A DNA stretch of 64,000 nucleotides from Yinghuangia elevatio (GCF_040649515.1 NZ_JBEZFP010000015.1:38170-102169), one strand, 5' to 3'; positions 51,433 to 60,897 are shown, numbered from the stretch's first letter. Made by a program: numbers and translations. Notes: generated from the sequence alone by a model not told the origin.

Positions 51433-52656
51433 GTGGACGTGCTTCTGTGGATCACCGCCCTGTCGGGTGCGGCGTGGGTGTACCTCGCGCTGGCGCACGG
51501 CGGGTTCTGGCGGACCGACACGCGCCTCGCGCCGCGGGGTTCGCGTACGCCGCCCGCCGAACCGCCGTCGGTCGCCGTCGTGGTCCCGGCCCGTGACGAG
51601 GCGGACATCATCGGCGCCGCGCTGCCGACCCTGCTCGCCCAGAAGTACCCCGGCTCCGCGCGGGTGATCCTCGTCGACGACGGCAGCAGCGACGGCACCG
51701 GCGAACTCGCCCGTACGCTCGGCGACGCGCCCGGCGTACGCCTCCCGCTCACCGTCACCACGCCCGGACCGCCGCCGAGCGGCTGGACCGGCAAGCTGTG
51801 GGCCGTCCGGCACGGCGTCGAACTGGCCGGCGACGCCGAATTCCTGCTGCTGACCGACGCCGACATCGCGCACGCCCCCGACTCGCTGGCCCGCCTGGTC
51901 GCCGAGGCCGCCGACGAACGGCTCGACCTCGTCTCGGTCATGGCCCGGCTGCGCGTGGCCACGGGGTGGGAGCGCGTCATCGTGCCGGCGTTCGTCTACT
52001 TCTTCGGCAAGCTGTTCCCGTTCCGCCGGGTCAACCGGCACAAGTCCAGGACCGCCGCCGCCGCGGGCGGGTGCGTCCTGGTCCGCCGCACGTCGCTCGC
52101 CGCGGCCGGCGGCATCGACGCGATCCGCGACGCGGTGATCGACGACGTCTCGCTCGGCACGCTGGTCAAGCGCGGCGGCGGCCGGATCCGGCTGGTGCTC
52201 GCCGACCCGCCGCGCCGGCACGCGACCGAGTGGTGGCCGGTGCACGTCGACAGCGTCCGCCCGTACCCCGCGCTCGCCGACCTGTGGCGCATGGTCTCGC
52301 GCAGCGCGTTCGCCCAACTGCGGCACTCGTGGCTGCTGTTGGTCGGCACCGTGTTCGGCCTCGCCCTGGTCTACCTCGCGGCCCCGGTCGCCCTGGTCGT
52401 CGGCGCGATTGCGGGGGCGTGGCCGCTCGCGCTGCTCGGCCTCGCGGTCTGGGCGCTGATGACGGCAACGTACGTGCCGATGGTCCGCTACTACGGACGC
52501 CCCGCCTACGAGGCCCTGTTGCTGCCCTTCGCAGCGACGCTCTACCTGGGCATGACCGTCGACTCCGCGATCCGGCACGCCCGCGGCCGCGGCGCCGCGT
52601 GGAAGGGCCGTACCTACCCGGCCCCGGAATCCTCGCGCGACGCGCCGGGCCGCTGA
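51433..52656 (+). CDS. Glycosyltransferase family 2, HpnB-like
   Basis: A 407-residue membrane glycosyltransferase. An N-terminal helix (LLWITALSGAAWVYLALAHG) anchors a GT-A domain with VAVVVPARDEADIIGAALPT, VILVDDGSSDGTGELAR, the metal motif LTDADIAHA and the acceptor loop AVIDDVSLGTLV. Several C-terminal helices follow. Order and size match hopene-associated HpnB-type proteins, but no hopanoid genes are nearby. The GTG at 51433 has no clear ribosome binding site; coupling to the TetR gene is possible. Confidence 0.85.
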   Translation: MDVLLWITALSGAAWVYLALAHGGFWRTDTRLAPRGSRTPPAEPPSVAVVVPARDEADIIGAALPTLLAQKYPGSARVILVDDGSSDGTGELARTLGDAPGVRLPLTVTTPGPPPSGWTGKLWAVRHGVELAGDAEFLLLTDADIAHAPDSLARLVAEAADERLDLVSVMARLRVATGWERVIVPAFVYFFGKLFPFRRVNRHKSRTAAAAGGCVLVRRTSLAAAGGIDAIRDAVIDDVSLGTLVKRGGGRIRLVLADPPRRHATEWWPVHVDSVRPYPALADLWRMVSRSAFAQLRHSWLLLVGTVFGLALVYLAAPVALVVGAIAGAWPLALLGLAVWALMTATYVPMVRYYGRPAYEALLLPFAATLYLGMTVDSAIRHARGRGAAWKGRTYPAPESSRDAPGR

Positions 52657-52724
52657 ACGGACCGGCGGGAAGACCCAAGGCCCGCCGGCCGTCGCGGGCC
52701 CGGCGAGAATTTGAAGACACGATC

Positions 52725-52730
52725 TAGGCT
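52725..52730 (+). promoter_or_regulatory. -10-like hexamer for the GntR gene
   Basis: TAGGCT ends 7 bases before the ATG at 52738, with no ribosome binding site: a probable leaderless transcript. Confidence 0.4.
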
Positions 52731-52737
52731 CGGGGCC

Positions 52738-53550
52738 ATGTCCGCCGAGCCGCCCGTACGTCCCGCGCGTCCCGCGCTTCCGATCACGCCCGCGCCGCCG
52801 GACTCCACCGCGCGTCCCTACCGCGACGGCATCCCCGAACACGGCCGCGTCCCCAAGTCGTACGCCGTCAAAATGCGGCTGCTCGGGCTCATGGACGAAC
52901 TCGGCGAGGACGCGCTGCTGCCGCCCGAACGCGAGCTGGCCGCCGAGTACTCGGTCGCGCGCAGCACCCTGCGCTCGGCCATCGCCGAACTGGTGATGGA
53001 GGGCCGCCTGCGCTCGGCGCGCGGACGCGGCACCTACGTCGCCCCGCCCAAGCTCGTGCAGCCGCTCAGCCTCGCGAGCTACACCGAGTCGGTCCGCTCG
53101 ATGGGCATGACGCCCGGGCGGCGGGTCGTCACGGTCGAGCACCACGTCGCGCAGCCCGACCTCGCGGAGCGCCTCGGGATCCGGCCGGGCGACCTCACCG
53201 TGCACCTGGAGCGGGTGCTGCTCGCCGACGAGGAGCCGATAGGGCTGGAGAGCACGTACCTCCCGCTCGACCGCTTCCCGACGATCCTCGAAGTGCTGCG
53301 CCCGGAAGAGTCGTTGTACCGCTGCCTCCAGGAGGACCTGGGAGTTGTGTTCGCGGAGGCCGACGAGACCGTGGAGACGGTGCTCGCCGCGCCGCGCGAG
53401 GCGCTGCTGCTCGGCACCAACCCGGCGCTGCCGATGCTGCTCACGATGCGCACGTCGTACGACCCGCACGGGGTTCCCATCGAGCGCGTACGGCAGCTCT
53501 TCCGCGGGGACCGCATCGGCTTCGCCACCCGCCTGCGCGCCGCGACCTGA
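52738..53550 (+). CDS. GntR/UTRA-family regulator of the phosphonate cluster
   Basis: A 270-residue regulator. After a Pro-rich leader of 40 residues, a GntR winged helix (DALLPPERELAAEYSVARST, RGRGTYVAPP) is followed by a UTRA effector domain (SMGMTPGRRVVTVEHHVAQP, YRCLQEDLGVVFAEADETVE, RQLFRGDRIGFATRL). The PhnR and PhnF regulators of phosphonate genes belong to this family. It is the first gene of a + strand block with phosphonate degradation and import genes, so it probably senses aminophosphonate. Confidence 0.88.
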   Translation: MSAEPPVRPARPALPITPAPPDSTARPYRDGIPEHGRVPKSYAVKMRLLGLMDELGEDALLPPERELAAEYSVARSTLRSAIAELVMEGRLRSARGRGTYVAPPKLVQPLSLASYTESVRSMGMTPGRRVVTVEHHVAQPDLAERLGIRPGDLTVHLERVLLADEEPIGLESTYLPLDRFPTILEVLRPEESLYRCLQEDLGVVFAEADETVETVLAAPREALLLGTNPALPMLLTMRTSYDPHGVPIERVRQLFRGDRIGFATRLRAAT

Positions 53551-53831
53551 GGATCGGCGGCCCCAGAGGACCGCGTACCAGCCTCCGGCCGAAAGAGGGC
53601 GGCAGCACACCGGGGCAGTTGCCGCAGAGCGTGGCTAAACCACTTCCACGAGCGGGGGTTCGTATGGTCTTGCGCCTGGGATCTATAACGAAGAGGTAAC
53701 AGGTCCGGACCTTAACGGGCTGTTCATTCAGGCGACACACGGCCTCCGCATTCTCGGCACCGACCACGCGCACGCTGGTCACCGTCCAGCCGGGAGAGCC
53801 GTCCCGGACATGAACAGCCGGGAGGCGCAAC
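53551..53831 (+). promoter_or_regulatory. Intergenic region with candidate promoter and operator
   Basis: The 281-base gap holds TATAAC at 53684-53689 (a -10 candidate) and, just downstream, the 12-bp palindrome AGGTCCGGACCT (53701-53712) flanked by TAAC on both sides. A GntR-family dimer could bind there and control the operon. No gene is present. Confidence 0.4.
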
Positions 53832-54962
53832 GTGCGGATCGTCGTGGTCGGGGGTGGCGTGCTGGGAACCATGCACGCGTGGCAGGCGGTCCGGCGCGGA
53901 CACGACGTCGTCCACCTCGAGCGCGAGCGCGAGGCGCGCGGCGCCTCGGTCCGCAACTTCGGCCTTGTGTGGGTCGGCGGCCGGGCCGGCGGAGACGAAC
54001 TGCGCACCGCCGTCCGAGCCCGCGAACTGTGGGAGCGGATCGGCGCCGAGGTGCCCGGGGTCGGCTTCCGGCCCGCCGGATCCTTGACGGTCTGCCGCAA
54101 CGCCGACGAACTCGCGGTCGCCGAGGCGGCGTTGGCGCTGCCCGATGCGACCGAGCGCGGTCTGAAGGTGCTCGGCCCCGCAGAGGCCCGCGGCCTCAAC
54201 CCGGCACTGCGCGGCACATTCGAGGCCGCCTTGTGGTGCGAGCGCGACGGCGCGGTGGAGTCGCGCGTCGCCCTGCCCGCCCTGCGCGGCGCGCTCGCGG
54301 CGAGCGGCCGGTACACCTGGATGCCCGGCCGCGAGGTGCGGGACCTCCTGGCTGGCGGCACGACGGGCGTACGCGACGACCACGGCGACCGGCACCACGC
54401 CGACCTCGTCCTGCTCTGCCCCGGCGCCAACCTCACCGGGCTGGTGCGCGAGCTCGAACCCGCCGCCCCGGTACGCCGGGTCCGGCTCCAGATGATGCAG
54501 ACCGACCCGCTCGGCGAAGCGCTGCCGACCGCCGTCGCGGACGGCGACAGCTTCCGCTACTACCCGGCCTACCAGGGACCGGAGCTGGACCGCCTGGTGG
54601 CCGCCCGCCCGCAGGACGCCGTGCCCGCCGAACACAAGATGCAGCTGCTCATGGTGCAGCGCCTGGACGGCTCCCTCACGATCGGCGACACCCACGAATA
54701 CGCCGAGCCCTTCGCCTTCGACGTCGTCAGTGACCCCTACGACCATCTCGCGCACGTCGCCGAGGAACTGCTCGGCCGCCCGCTGCCGGCGATCCGCCGG
54801 CGCTGGGCCGGTGTCTACGCGCAGACCACCGAGAACGGCGACCCCATCGTGCACCGCGGCGAAGTCGCCCCCGGCACCTGGCTCGTCACCGGCCCGGGCG
54901 GCCGCGGGATGACCTGCTCGCCGGCGATCGCCGAGGACACCGCCGAACGCGCGGGCTTCTGA
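53832..54962 (+). CDS. FAD-dependent oxidoreductase linked to phosphonate metabolism (TIGR03364-like)
   Basis: A 376-residue DAO-family flavoprotein. The dinucleotide loop is VVGGGVLGTMHAW at residues 4-17, with RNFGLVWVGG after the first helix and GPGGRGMTCSPAIAED near the end. Members next to phosphonatase-like genes are proposed to oxidatively deaminate aminophosphonates to the aldehyde. Here it takes the place of PhnW transaminase. The GTG start has GGGAGG 8 bases upstream. The flavin may be covalently or non-covalently bound; the exact substrate is unproven. Confidence 0.85.
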   Translation: MRIVVVGGGVLGTMHAWQAVRRGHDVVHLEREREARGASVRNFGLVWVGGRAGGDELRTAVRARELWERIGAEVPGVGFRPAGSLTVCRNADELAVAEAALALPDATERGLKVLGPAEARGLNPALRGTFEAALWCERDGAVESRVALPALRGALAASGRYTWMPGREVRDLLAGGTTGVRDDHGDRHHADLVLLCPGANLTGLVRELEPAAPVRRVRLQMMQTDPLGEALPTAVADGDSFRYYPAYQGPELDRLVAARPQDAVPAEHKMQLLMVQRLDGSLTIGDTHEYAEPFAFDVVSDPYDHLAHVAEELLGRPLPAIRRRWAGVYAQTTENGDPIVHRGEVAPGTWLVTGPGGRGMTCSPAIAEDTAERAGF

Positions 54963-55107
54963 CCGGCGCTGCCGTACCTGCCGCACCTGCCGAACCCGCT
55001 GAACCGCACTGCCGCGCTGCCGCACCTGCCCTCCCCCGCGACCGAACACGCCTCGGCGGCGGACCACCAACCCACCTGGGACATCGAAGGAATCGGACGG
55101 AGAAGCC

Positions 55108-55809
55108 ATGACGCGCACCCAACTTGTGGTCCTGGACATGGCGGGGACCACGGTCGCCGACGATGGCCTGGTCGTCGCCGCCTTCACGCGCGCGATCGCG
55201 TCCGTCGGCGTCGCCGAGGGGAGCGACGACTACGCGCGCATGCTGGCGTACGTCCACGACACGATGGGCGAGAGCAAGATCAGCGTGTTCCGCGCGCTGC
55301 TCGACCAGGACGAGGACCGGGCGCAGCACGCCAACGCGGCGTTCGAGGCGGCGTACGGCGACCTCGTGGCGGGCGGCGCCTGCGCGCCCGTCGACGGGGC
55401 CGAGGAGGCCATCGCCGAACTGCGCACGGCAGGCGTCAAGGTCGCGCTCACCACCGGGTTCGGCGGCGACACGCAGCAGGCGATCCTCAAGGCGCTCGGC
55501 TGGACCTCGATCGCGGACCTGGTGCTGTGCCCCGCCGACGCGGGACGCGGCCGCCCGTACCCCGACCTCGTCCTGACCGCCGTGCTGCGCCTGGGAGTCG
55601 ACGACGTGCGCGCGGTCGCGACCGCCGGCGACACCGCCTTCGACGTGCTGTGCGGGCTGCGCGCCGGTGCGTCGGTGGCCGCGGGTGTCCTGACCGGCGC
55701 CCACGACCGCGCCGCCCTCGAACAGGCGGGGGCCACCCATGTCCTGGACTCGGTACGGGACTTGCCCGCCGTGGTCCTCGGCGACCCGGCGGCGACCCCC
55801 GGCCGCTGA
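55108..55809 (+). CDS. Phosphonatase-like HAD hydrolase (TIGR03351-like)
   Basis: A 233-residue HAD hydrolase. The nucleophile is in LVVLDMAGTTV (D10), with the A12-G-T pattern typical of phosphonatases. The cap contains MGESKISVFRAL, matching the PhnX segment MGxxKxxxxRAL, so the Schiff-base lysine (K57) is kept. AVATAGDTAFDV supplies the last acidic motif. It should cleave the C-P bond of phosphonoacetaldehyde or a near analogue. GGAGAAG lies before the ATG. It follows the FAD enzyme. Confidence 0.88.
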   Translation: MTRTQLVVLDMAGTTVADDGLVVAAFTRAIASVGVAEGSDDYARMLAYVHDTMGESKISVFRALLDQDEDRAQHANAAFEAAYGDLVAGGACAPVDGAEEAIAELRTAGVKVALTTGFGGDTQQAILKALGWTSIADLVLCPADAGRGRPYPDLVLTAVLRLGVDDVRAVATAGDTAFDVLCGLRAGASVAAGVLTGAHDRAALEQAGATHVLDSVRDLPAVVLGDPAATPGR

Positions 55810-55869
55810 CGCCCAGTTGCACCCGCATTCCCGGCCCGACTTCCCCCGACGAAGCGAAGGACAAGTCTG

Positions 55870-56991
55870 ATGCGCAGGTATCTCGGCAAGGCCGCCATAG
55901 TCGGCGCGGTCGCGCTCACCGCCGCGGCGTGCGGCGGCACCGGTTCCGACAACACGTCCAATGCCGGTGACGGCAAGCCGCAGGCCCCCGCCTCCTCCGG
56001 CGCACCCGCGTGCACCGAGAAGGGCAACACCGCATCCACCGACGCCAAGACCGTGACCGTGTACTCGGTCGACGGCCTCGCGGACTGGTACACCAAGCGC
56101 TTCGTGGAGTTCGAGAAGCAGACCGGCATCAAGGTGCAGATGGTCGAGTCCGGTTCCGGCGAGGTGATCACCCGCATGGAGAAGGAGAAGACCAACACGC
56201 AGGCCGACCTGGCCGTCACGCTCCCGCCGTTCATCCAGCGCGCGGTGGGCGCCGACCTGTTGCAGCCCTACACCCCCGCGTGTGCCGACAAGGTCCCGGC
56301 GGCGTCGAAGGACGCGGCCGGCAAGTACACCGCGATCAGCAACAACTACCTGTCCTGGATCTACAACCCGGACCAGGCCAAGCCCGCCCCGGCCACGTTC
56401 AAGGACCTGCTCGACGGCCGGTTCGACAAGCGCCTCCAGTACTCGACCCCGGGCCAGGCCGGCGACGGCACCGCCGTGCTGCTGCAGCTCCAGCACATCT
56501 ACGGCAAGGAAGGCGCGCTGGAGTACCTCAAGCAGCTGGAGAAGAACAACGTCGGCCCGTCGTCGTCGACCGGCAAGCTCCAGCCCAAGACCAGCAAGGG
56601 CGAGCTGAGCGTGGCCAACGGCGACGTGCAGATGAACCTCGGTTCGATCCACAACGACAAGTCGAGCTTCAAGATCTGGTTCCCCGCCGACGACACCGGC
56701 AAGAAGAGCACGGTCGCGCTGCCGTACTACGCGGGTGTCATCAAGGGCGCGCCGCACCCTGAAGCCGCGCAGAAGCTCCTCGACTTCCTGCTCTCCACCG
56801 AGTCGCAGACCGCGCTCAGCACCGACGCGCGCGGCCTTCCCGCCCGTGAGGACGTGAAGCCGGGCGACGCCAACGGCACCGAGATCGCCGCCCTCATGCA
56901 GGGCGTCGACATCTACACGCCCGACTGGGACCAGGTCGTCAGGGACTTCGACGCGGACATCGCCGCGTACAACAAGGCCGTCGGCCGCTGA
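55870..56991 (+). CDS. phnS: 2-Aminoethylphosphonate ABC transporter, substrate-binding lipoprotein (PhnS-like)
   Basis: A 373-residue lipoprotein with signal peptide and lipobox TAAAC (Cys near 21). The type-1 solute-binding fold includes VTVYSVDGLADWYTKRFVEF, VESGSGEVITRMEKEKTN and DLAVTLPPFIQRAVGADLL. This matches the phosphonate-binding PhnS-like family. It lies between the hydrolase and the ATPase gene. It delivers the substrate to the two permeases. The symbol is by family and context; the ligand is not proven. Confidence 0.82.
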   Translation: MRRYLGKAAIVGAVALTAAACGGTGSDNTSNAGDGKPQAPASSGAPACTEKGNTASTDAKTVTVYSVDGLADWYTKRFVEFEKQTGIKVQMVESGSGEVITRMEKEKTNTQADLAVTLPPFIQRAVGADLLQPYTPACADKVPAASKDAAGKYTAISNNYLSWIYNPDQAKPAPATFKDLLDGRFDKRLQYSTPGQAGDGTAVLLQLQHIYGKEGALEYLKQLEKNNVGPSSSTGKLQPKTSKGELSVANGDVQMNLGSIHNDKSSFKIWFPADDTGKKSTVALPYYAGVIKGAPHPEAAQKLLDFLLSTESQTALSTDARGLPAREDVKPGDANGTEIAALMQGVDIYTPDWDQVVRDFDADIAAYNKAVGR

Positions 56992-57079
56992 CGCACGCGG
57001 GTGCCGGCGGTACGTCACCTGTCGGCACCCGCCACCCGCATCCAGCAGACGCACCACAACGAGTAGGGAGGCAACCGCC

Positions 57080-58225
57080 ATGGACACCAGCGTGGTGATC
57101 GAGCGGCCGACCGGCAGCGGCGTGGCGGGCGCACCACCCCCCGCGATCGGCATCACCGGACTCACCGTCACCTACGGCAAGGTCACCGCGCTCGCGGACT
57201 TCGACCTCCAGGTGGCGCGCGGCGAGACCGTGGCCCTCCTCGGGCCGTCCGGTTCCGGAAAGTCCACCGCGCTCAAGGCGGTTGCCGGGTTCCTGCGCCC
57301 GAGCGCCGGACGCGTCACGCTCGACGGTCGGGACGTCACCCACGAGCCGCCCAACAAGCGCGGCATCGGCGTCGTCGTGCAGAACTACGCGCTGTTCCCG
57401 CACATGCGCGTCGCCGACAACGTCGCCTTCGGCCTGCGCGCGCGACGTGTGCCGCGGGCCGAGACCGCGCGACGCGTCACAGAAGCGCTCGACATGGTCG
57501 GCATGGAGACGTACGGCCGCCGCTACCCGCGCGAACTCTCCGGCGGGCAGCAGCAGCGCGTCGCCATCGCCCGCGCACTCGCGATCCGGCCGCCCGTCCT
57601 GCTCCTGGACGAACCCCTCTCCGCCCTCGACGCCACGCTGCGCTCCGACCTGCTCGGCGAACTCCAGCGGCTGCGCGCCGACTTGCCCGACGTGGCGATC
57701 CTGTACGTCACACACGACCAGACCGAGGCACTGGCCCTGGCCGACCGCATCGCCGTCATGCGCGACGCGCGGCTCGTCGACATCGACACCACGGACCGCC
57801 TCTACCGGCGCCCGCCCAGCGAGTTCACCGCGTCGTTCCTGGGCGCCGCGAACCTCCTGCCCGCGCGCGTGGCCGGCCCCTGCGCGGCGGACGCCGCCGA
57901 CGCCCGGGCGCACGTCGGACCGCTGACCGTGCCGGTCGACCCGGCGCGCGCCTTCCGCGCGGACGACCTGGCGACGCTCGTCGCCCGGCCGCACACCCTC
58001 ACCATCGCGGAACCGGAGGCGCCGGGTGTGCTGCGAGGGGTGCTGACCGGGACCCAGTGGCGCGGTGCGACGTACCGCCTCACTTGCGTGCTCGACGAGC
58101 CCGCGGGCACCGAAGTGCGCTGTGACGTCGCGACGATGGACGGTGTGCCCGCCCTCGGCGCACCGGTCGGCGTACGCCTGCCCGCCGAACCGTGTGTGCT
58201 GGTGCCCGTCGGGGGCGTCGCATGA
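57080..58225 (+). CDS. phnT: ABC transporter ATP-binding protein (PhnT-like)
   Basis: A 381-residue importer ATPase: Walker A LLGPSGSGKSTALKAV, Q-loop VVVQNYALFPHM, signature ELSGGQQQRVAIA, Walker B VLLLDEPLSALDATLR and H-loop YVTHDQTEALAL. The C-terminal 110 residues form a TOBE regulatory domain. It overlaps the first permease gene by ATGA. GAGGCAACCGCC-type purines precede the ATG. Confidence 0.88.
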   Translation: MDTSVVIERPTGSGVAGAPPPAIGITGLTVTYGKVTALADFDLQVARGETVALLGPSGSGKSTALKAVAGFLRPSAGRVTLDGRDVTHEPPNKRGIGVVVQNYALFPHMRVADNVAFGLRARRVPRAETARRVTEALDMVGMETYGRRYPRELSGGQQQRVAIARALAIRPPVLLLDEPLSALDATLRSDLLGELQRLRADLPDVAILYVTHDQTEALALADRIAVMRDARLVDIDTTDRLYRRPPSEFTASFLGAANLLPARVAGPCAADAADARAHVGPLTVPVDPARAFRADDLATLVARPHTLTIAEPEAPGVLRGVLTGTQWRGATYRLTCVLDEPAGTEVRCDVATMDGVPALGAPVGVRLPAEPCVLVPVGGVA

Positions 58226-59157
58226 CGGCGACGATCCCCTCTCCGTCGCCGGCCCCCTCACCGGTGTCCGCACCGAAACCGGCGGCGCCCGGCGGCCCGG
58301 TCGGCAAGGCATCTCGACGAGGGCTGACCGGCGCCCTGTGGCTGCTCCCGCCGTTGCTCCTCGTCGCCGGCTTCTTCCTCTATCCACTCGCGCTCGTCGT
58401 GAAGCAGTCGTTCACCGACAAGGACGACAACGTCGGATTCGACGTCTGGCATTCGGTGCTGACATCGCCCCAGTTCACCGACGCGCTGTGGAACACCGTG
58501 AAGATAGCGGTGCTTTCGACTCTCGGATGCCTCGTCCTGGGCTTCTTCCTGGCCGTCGTGCTGACATTCGTGCCCTTTCCGGGGGCCCGGCTGATATCGC
58601 GGCTCGTCGACACGATCCTCGCCTTCCCGTCCTTCCTGATCGCCCTCGCGTTCACCTTCCTCTACGGCACGGCGGGGGTGTTCAACGCCGTCGCGGAAGA
58701 ACTCGGCGCGGGACAGCCGCTCGTGGGCTTCCTGTATTCGCCGTGGTGCGTGGTCCTCGCGGAGATCACGTTCTACACGCCGTTTGTGATGCGCCCGCTG
58801 CTCGCCGCGTTCGCCCTCGTACCGCGTGAACGCCTCGACGTGGCGGCGAGCCTCGGCGCCGGGCCCATGCGCGTGGTCGCGCGCGTCCTGCTCCCCGAAG
58901 CGCTGCCCGCACTCGCGGCCGGCGGCAGCCTGACCCTTCTGCTGACCCTCAACGAGTTCGGCATCGTGCTGTTCATCGGCGCCAAGGACGTCACGACGCT
59001 CCCCATGCTCGTGCACGCCAAGGGCGCGGTGACCTTCGACTACCCCGGTGCGTGCGTGGTCGCGGTCGTCGAGGTCGCGCTGTCGCTGGCCCTCTACGGC
59101 CTCTACCGGTTCGTCTTCGCAAGGACAGGAGCAGCCCGTGCTGGTGTGGTCGCGTAG
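58222..59157 (+). CDS. phnU: ABC transporter permease (PhnU-like)
   Basis: A 311-residue permease with a Pro/Ala-rich leader of about 40 residues, then six membrane helices. The EAA-type coupling loop is ERLDVAASLGAGPMRVVARV. It starts inside the ATPase stop codon (ATGA) and the next permease overlaps its end by 20 bases, so all are one operon. Confidence 0.85.
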   Translation: MTATIPSPSPAPSPVSAPKPAAPGGPVGKASRRGLTGALWLLPPLLLVAGFFLYPLALVVKQSFTDKDDNVGFDVWHSVLTSPQFTDALWNTVKIAVLSTLGCLVLGFFLAVVLTFVPFPGARLISRLVDTILAFPSFLIALAFTFLYGTAGVFNAVAEELGAGQPLVGFLYSPWCVVLAEITFYTPFVMRPLLAAFALVPRERLDVAASLGAGPMRVVARVLLPEALPALAAGGSLTLLLTLNEFGIVLFIGAKDVTTLPMLVHAKGAVTFDYPGACVVAVVEVALSLALYGLYRFVFARTGAARAGVVA

Positions 59158-59941
59158 CGGACGGTTGTTCGTCTGGGCGCTCTTCGCCGTCGTCTTCGTC
59201 CCGGTCATCCTCGGGCCGCTCGCCATCCTGGTCGTCGCGGCCTTCGCGGGGGACTGGAACAGCGTGCTGCCCGCGACCTGGACCACCGCGAACTTCCAGG
59301 AGGCGACCGGCGGTACGAACCTCGACTCACTCGTGGTCAGCATCCAGACGGCCCTCGCCGCCGGGTTGATCGCGGTGGTCGTCGGCACCTGGGCCGCCAT
59401 CGCCGCCCGCGGCGCCCCGCGGCCGGTGCGACGCATCACCGACGCCCTCCTGCATCTGCCCGTGGCGGTGCCCTCCGTCGTGGTCGGCCTCGGCATGCTG
59501 GTGGCCTTCAGCGACGGACCGCTGCTGCTCAACGGCACCAAGTGGATCGTGATCGCGGCGCACGCGGTGCTGGTCGTCGCGTTCGCGTACGCCACCGTCT
59601 CGGCAGGCCTGGACCGCACGGACCGCGCCTTCGCGGACGTGGCCGCGAGCCTCGGCGCGAGCCCGCTCCGGGTGCTCCTGCGCATCCGCCTGCCGATGCT
59701 CCTGCCCTCGGTCTCGGCCGCGGCGAGCCTGTCCCTCGCCCTGTCGATGGGCGAGGTCGGCGCGACCGTCATGATCTACCCGGCGGACTGGCGGACGCTG
59801 CCCGTCTCGGTGTTCACCCTGACCGACCGCGGCAAGGTCCTGCTGGGTTCCGCGGTGACCCTGACACTCCTTCTGGCGACGCTGGTGTTGCTCATCGCCG
59901 TCGGAATGCTGAAAGGCCGCGTCGAGGAATCCCGCAAATGA
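59138..59941 (+). CDS. phnV: ABC transporter permease (PhnV-like)
   Basis: A 267-residue permease with about six helices and the EAA loop FADVAASLGASPLRVLLRIR. The GTG start at 59138, inside the previous gene, has AGGAG 7 bases upstream. It ends 15 bases before the convergent spermidine-synthase-like gene, with no room for a terminator hairpin. Confidence 0.85.
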   Translation: MLVWSRSGRLFVWALFAVVFVPVILGPLAILVVAAFAGDWNSVLPATWTTANFQEATGGTNLDSLVVSIQTALAAGLIAVVVGTWAAIAARGAPRPVRRITDALLHLPVAVPSVVVGLGMLVAFSDGPLLLNGTKWIVIAAHAVLVVAFAYATVSAGLDRTDRAFADVAASLGASPLRVLLRIRLPMLLPSVSAAASLSLALSMGEVGATVMIYPADWRTLPVSVFTLTDRGKVLLGSAVTLTLLLATLVLLIAVGMLKGRVEESRK

Positions 59942-59956
59942 ACTGCCGCCCGCGGC

Positions 59957-60826
59957 TCAGCGCTTGTCGAAGATGCGGGGCGGCGGCATCGGGGAGCTTG
60001 CGGCGGTCGTGTCCACCACGACCGCCGCGCCTCCCGTGAAGTCGTCGAGCGCGTCGCCGTGTTGCACGCGCCCCGGAAAGGGATCGGCCGCGGTGCGGCG
60101 GGTCAGTTCGGGGACGGGCAGTTCGCGCCGCGAGGCGGCCACGATGACGTTGCCGAAGCGGCGTCCGCGCAGAACCGCGGGGTCGCTGATCATCAGCACG
60201 TGCGGGAAGACCGCTTCCACGGTTGCTATTTGGGCGCGTACGAAGTCGAGGCGCCCGCCGTCCGCGAGATTCGCGGTGTAGACGCCATCGGGCCGCAGCG
60301 TGCGCGCGATCTCCTGGACGAACTCCACCGAGGTCAGGTGCGCGGGCACGCGCGAGCCGCCGTACGCGTCGACGACCGCGAGGTCGAACACCGCGTCCGG
60401 GGCCTTGGCGGCCACCTCGCGCGCATCCCCGTTGCGGATCCGGACCTGCGCGGTCTTCTCCAGCGGCAGGTGCTCACGTACGAAGGCGATCAGCCGCGCG
60501 TCGATCTCCACCACCTGCTGCCGGGACCGCGGCCGGGTCGCGGCCAGGTAGCGGGGGAGGCTCAGCGCGCCGCCGCCGAGGTGCAGCGCATGCATCGGCT
60601 GCCGCGCCGGGGCGCACAGGTCGACGATGTGCCCCAGGCGGCGGATGTACTCGAACTCCAGCCACGTCGGGTCGTCGAGGTCGACGTGTGACTGCGGTGC
60701 CCCGTCCAGAAGAAGGGTCCAGGCGCGGGGCCGGTCGGGATCCGGGACGAGCTCGACGGCCCCCGAGTCCACGACGGCGCGCACGCTCTCCCGTGCGCCT
60801 CGCGTACGCCGCTGCTTCTCCGCCAT
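59957..60826 (-). CDS. Spermidine synthase-like methyltransferase-fold protein
   Basis: A 289-residue Rossmann-fold protein. HALHLGGGALSLPRYLAAT is the GGG-type SAM/dcSAM loop, VVEIDARLIAFVREHL the acidic residue after strand 2, IRNGDAREVAAK the GDA motif, and DLAVVDAYGG the active-site loop. It lacks the N-terminal membrane segments of the fused MFS-synthase group. It may be a polyamine aminopropyltransferase or an unrelated methyltransferase; position 1 to 60 suggests a truncated N-terminal domain. Confidence 0.8.
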   Translation of the reverse strand: MAEKQRRTRGARESVRAVVDSGAVELVPDPDRPRAWTLLLDGAPQSHVDLDDPTWLEFEYIRRLGHIVDLCAPARQPMHALHLGGGALSLPRYLAATRPRSRQQVVEIDARLIAFVREHLPLEKTAQVRIRNGDAREVAAKAPDAVFDLAVVDAYGGSRVPAHLTSVEFVQEIARTLRPDGVYTANLADGGRLDFVRAQIATVEAVFPHVLMISDPAVLRGRRFGNVIVAASRRELPVPELTRRTAADPFPGRVQHGDALDDFTGGAAVVVDTTAASSPMPPPRIFDKR

Positions 60827-60897
60827 GGAACCAGTATCCGCACGTGGCACCGGGCGGGGCACCTGCCCGAAGAGGCAGAAGGCCCCGCCCGGTGACG

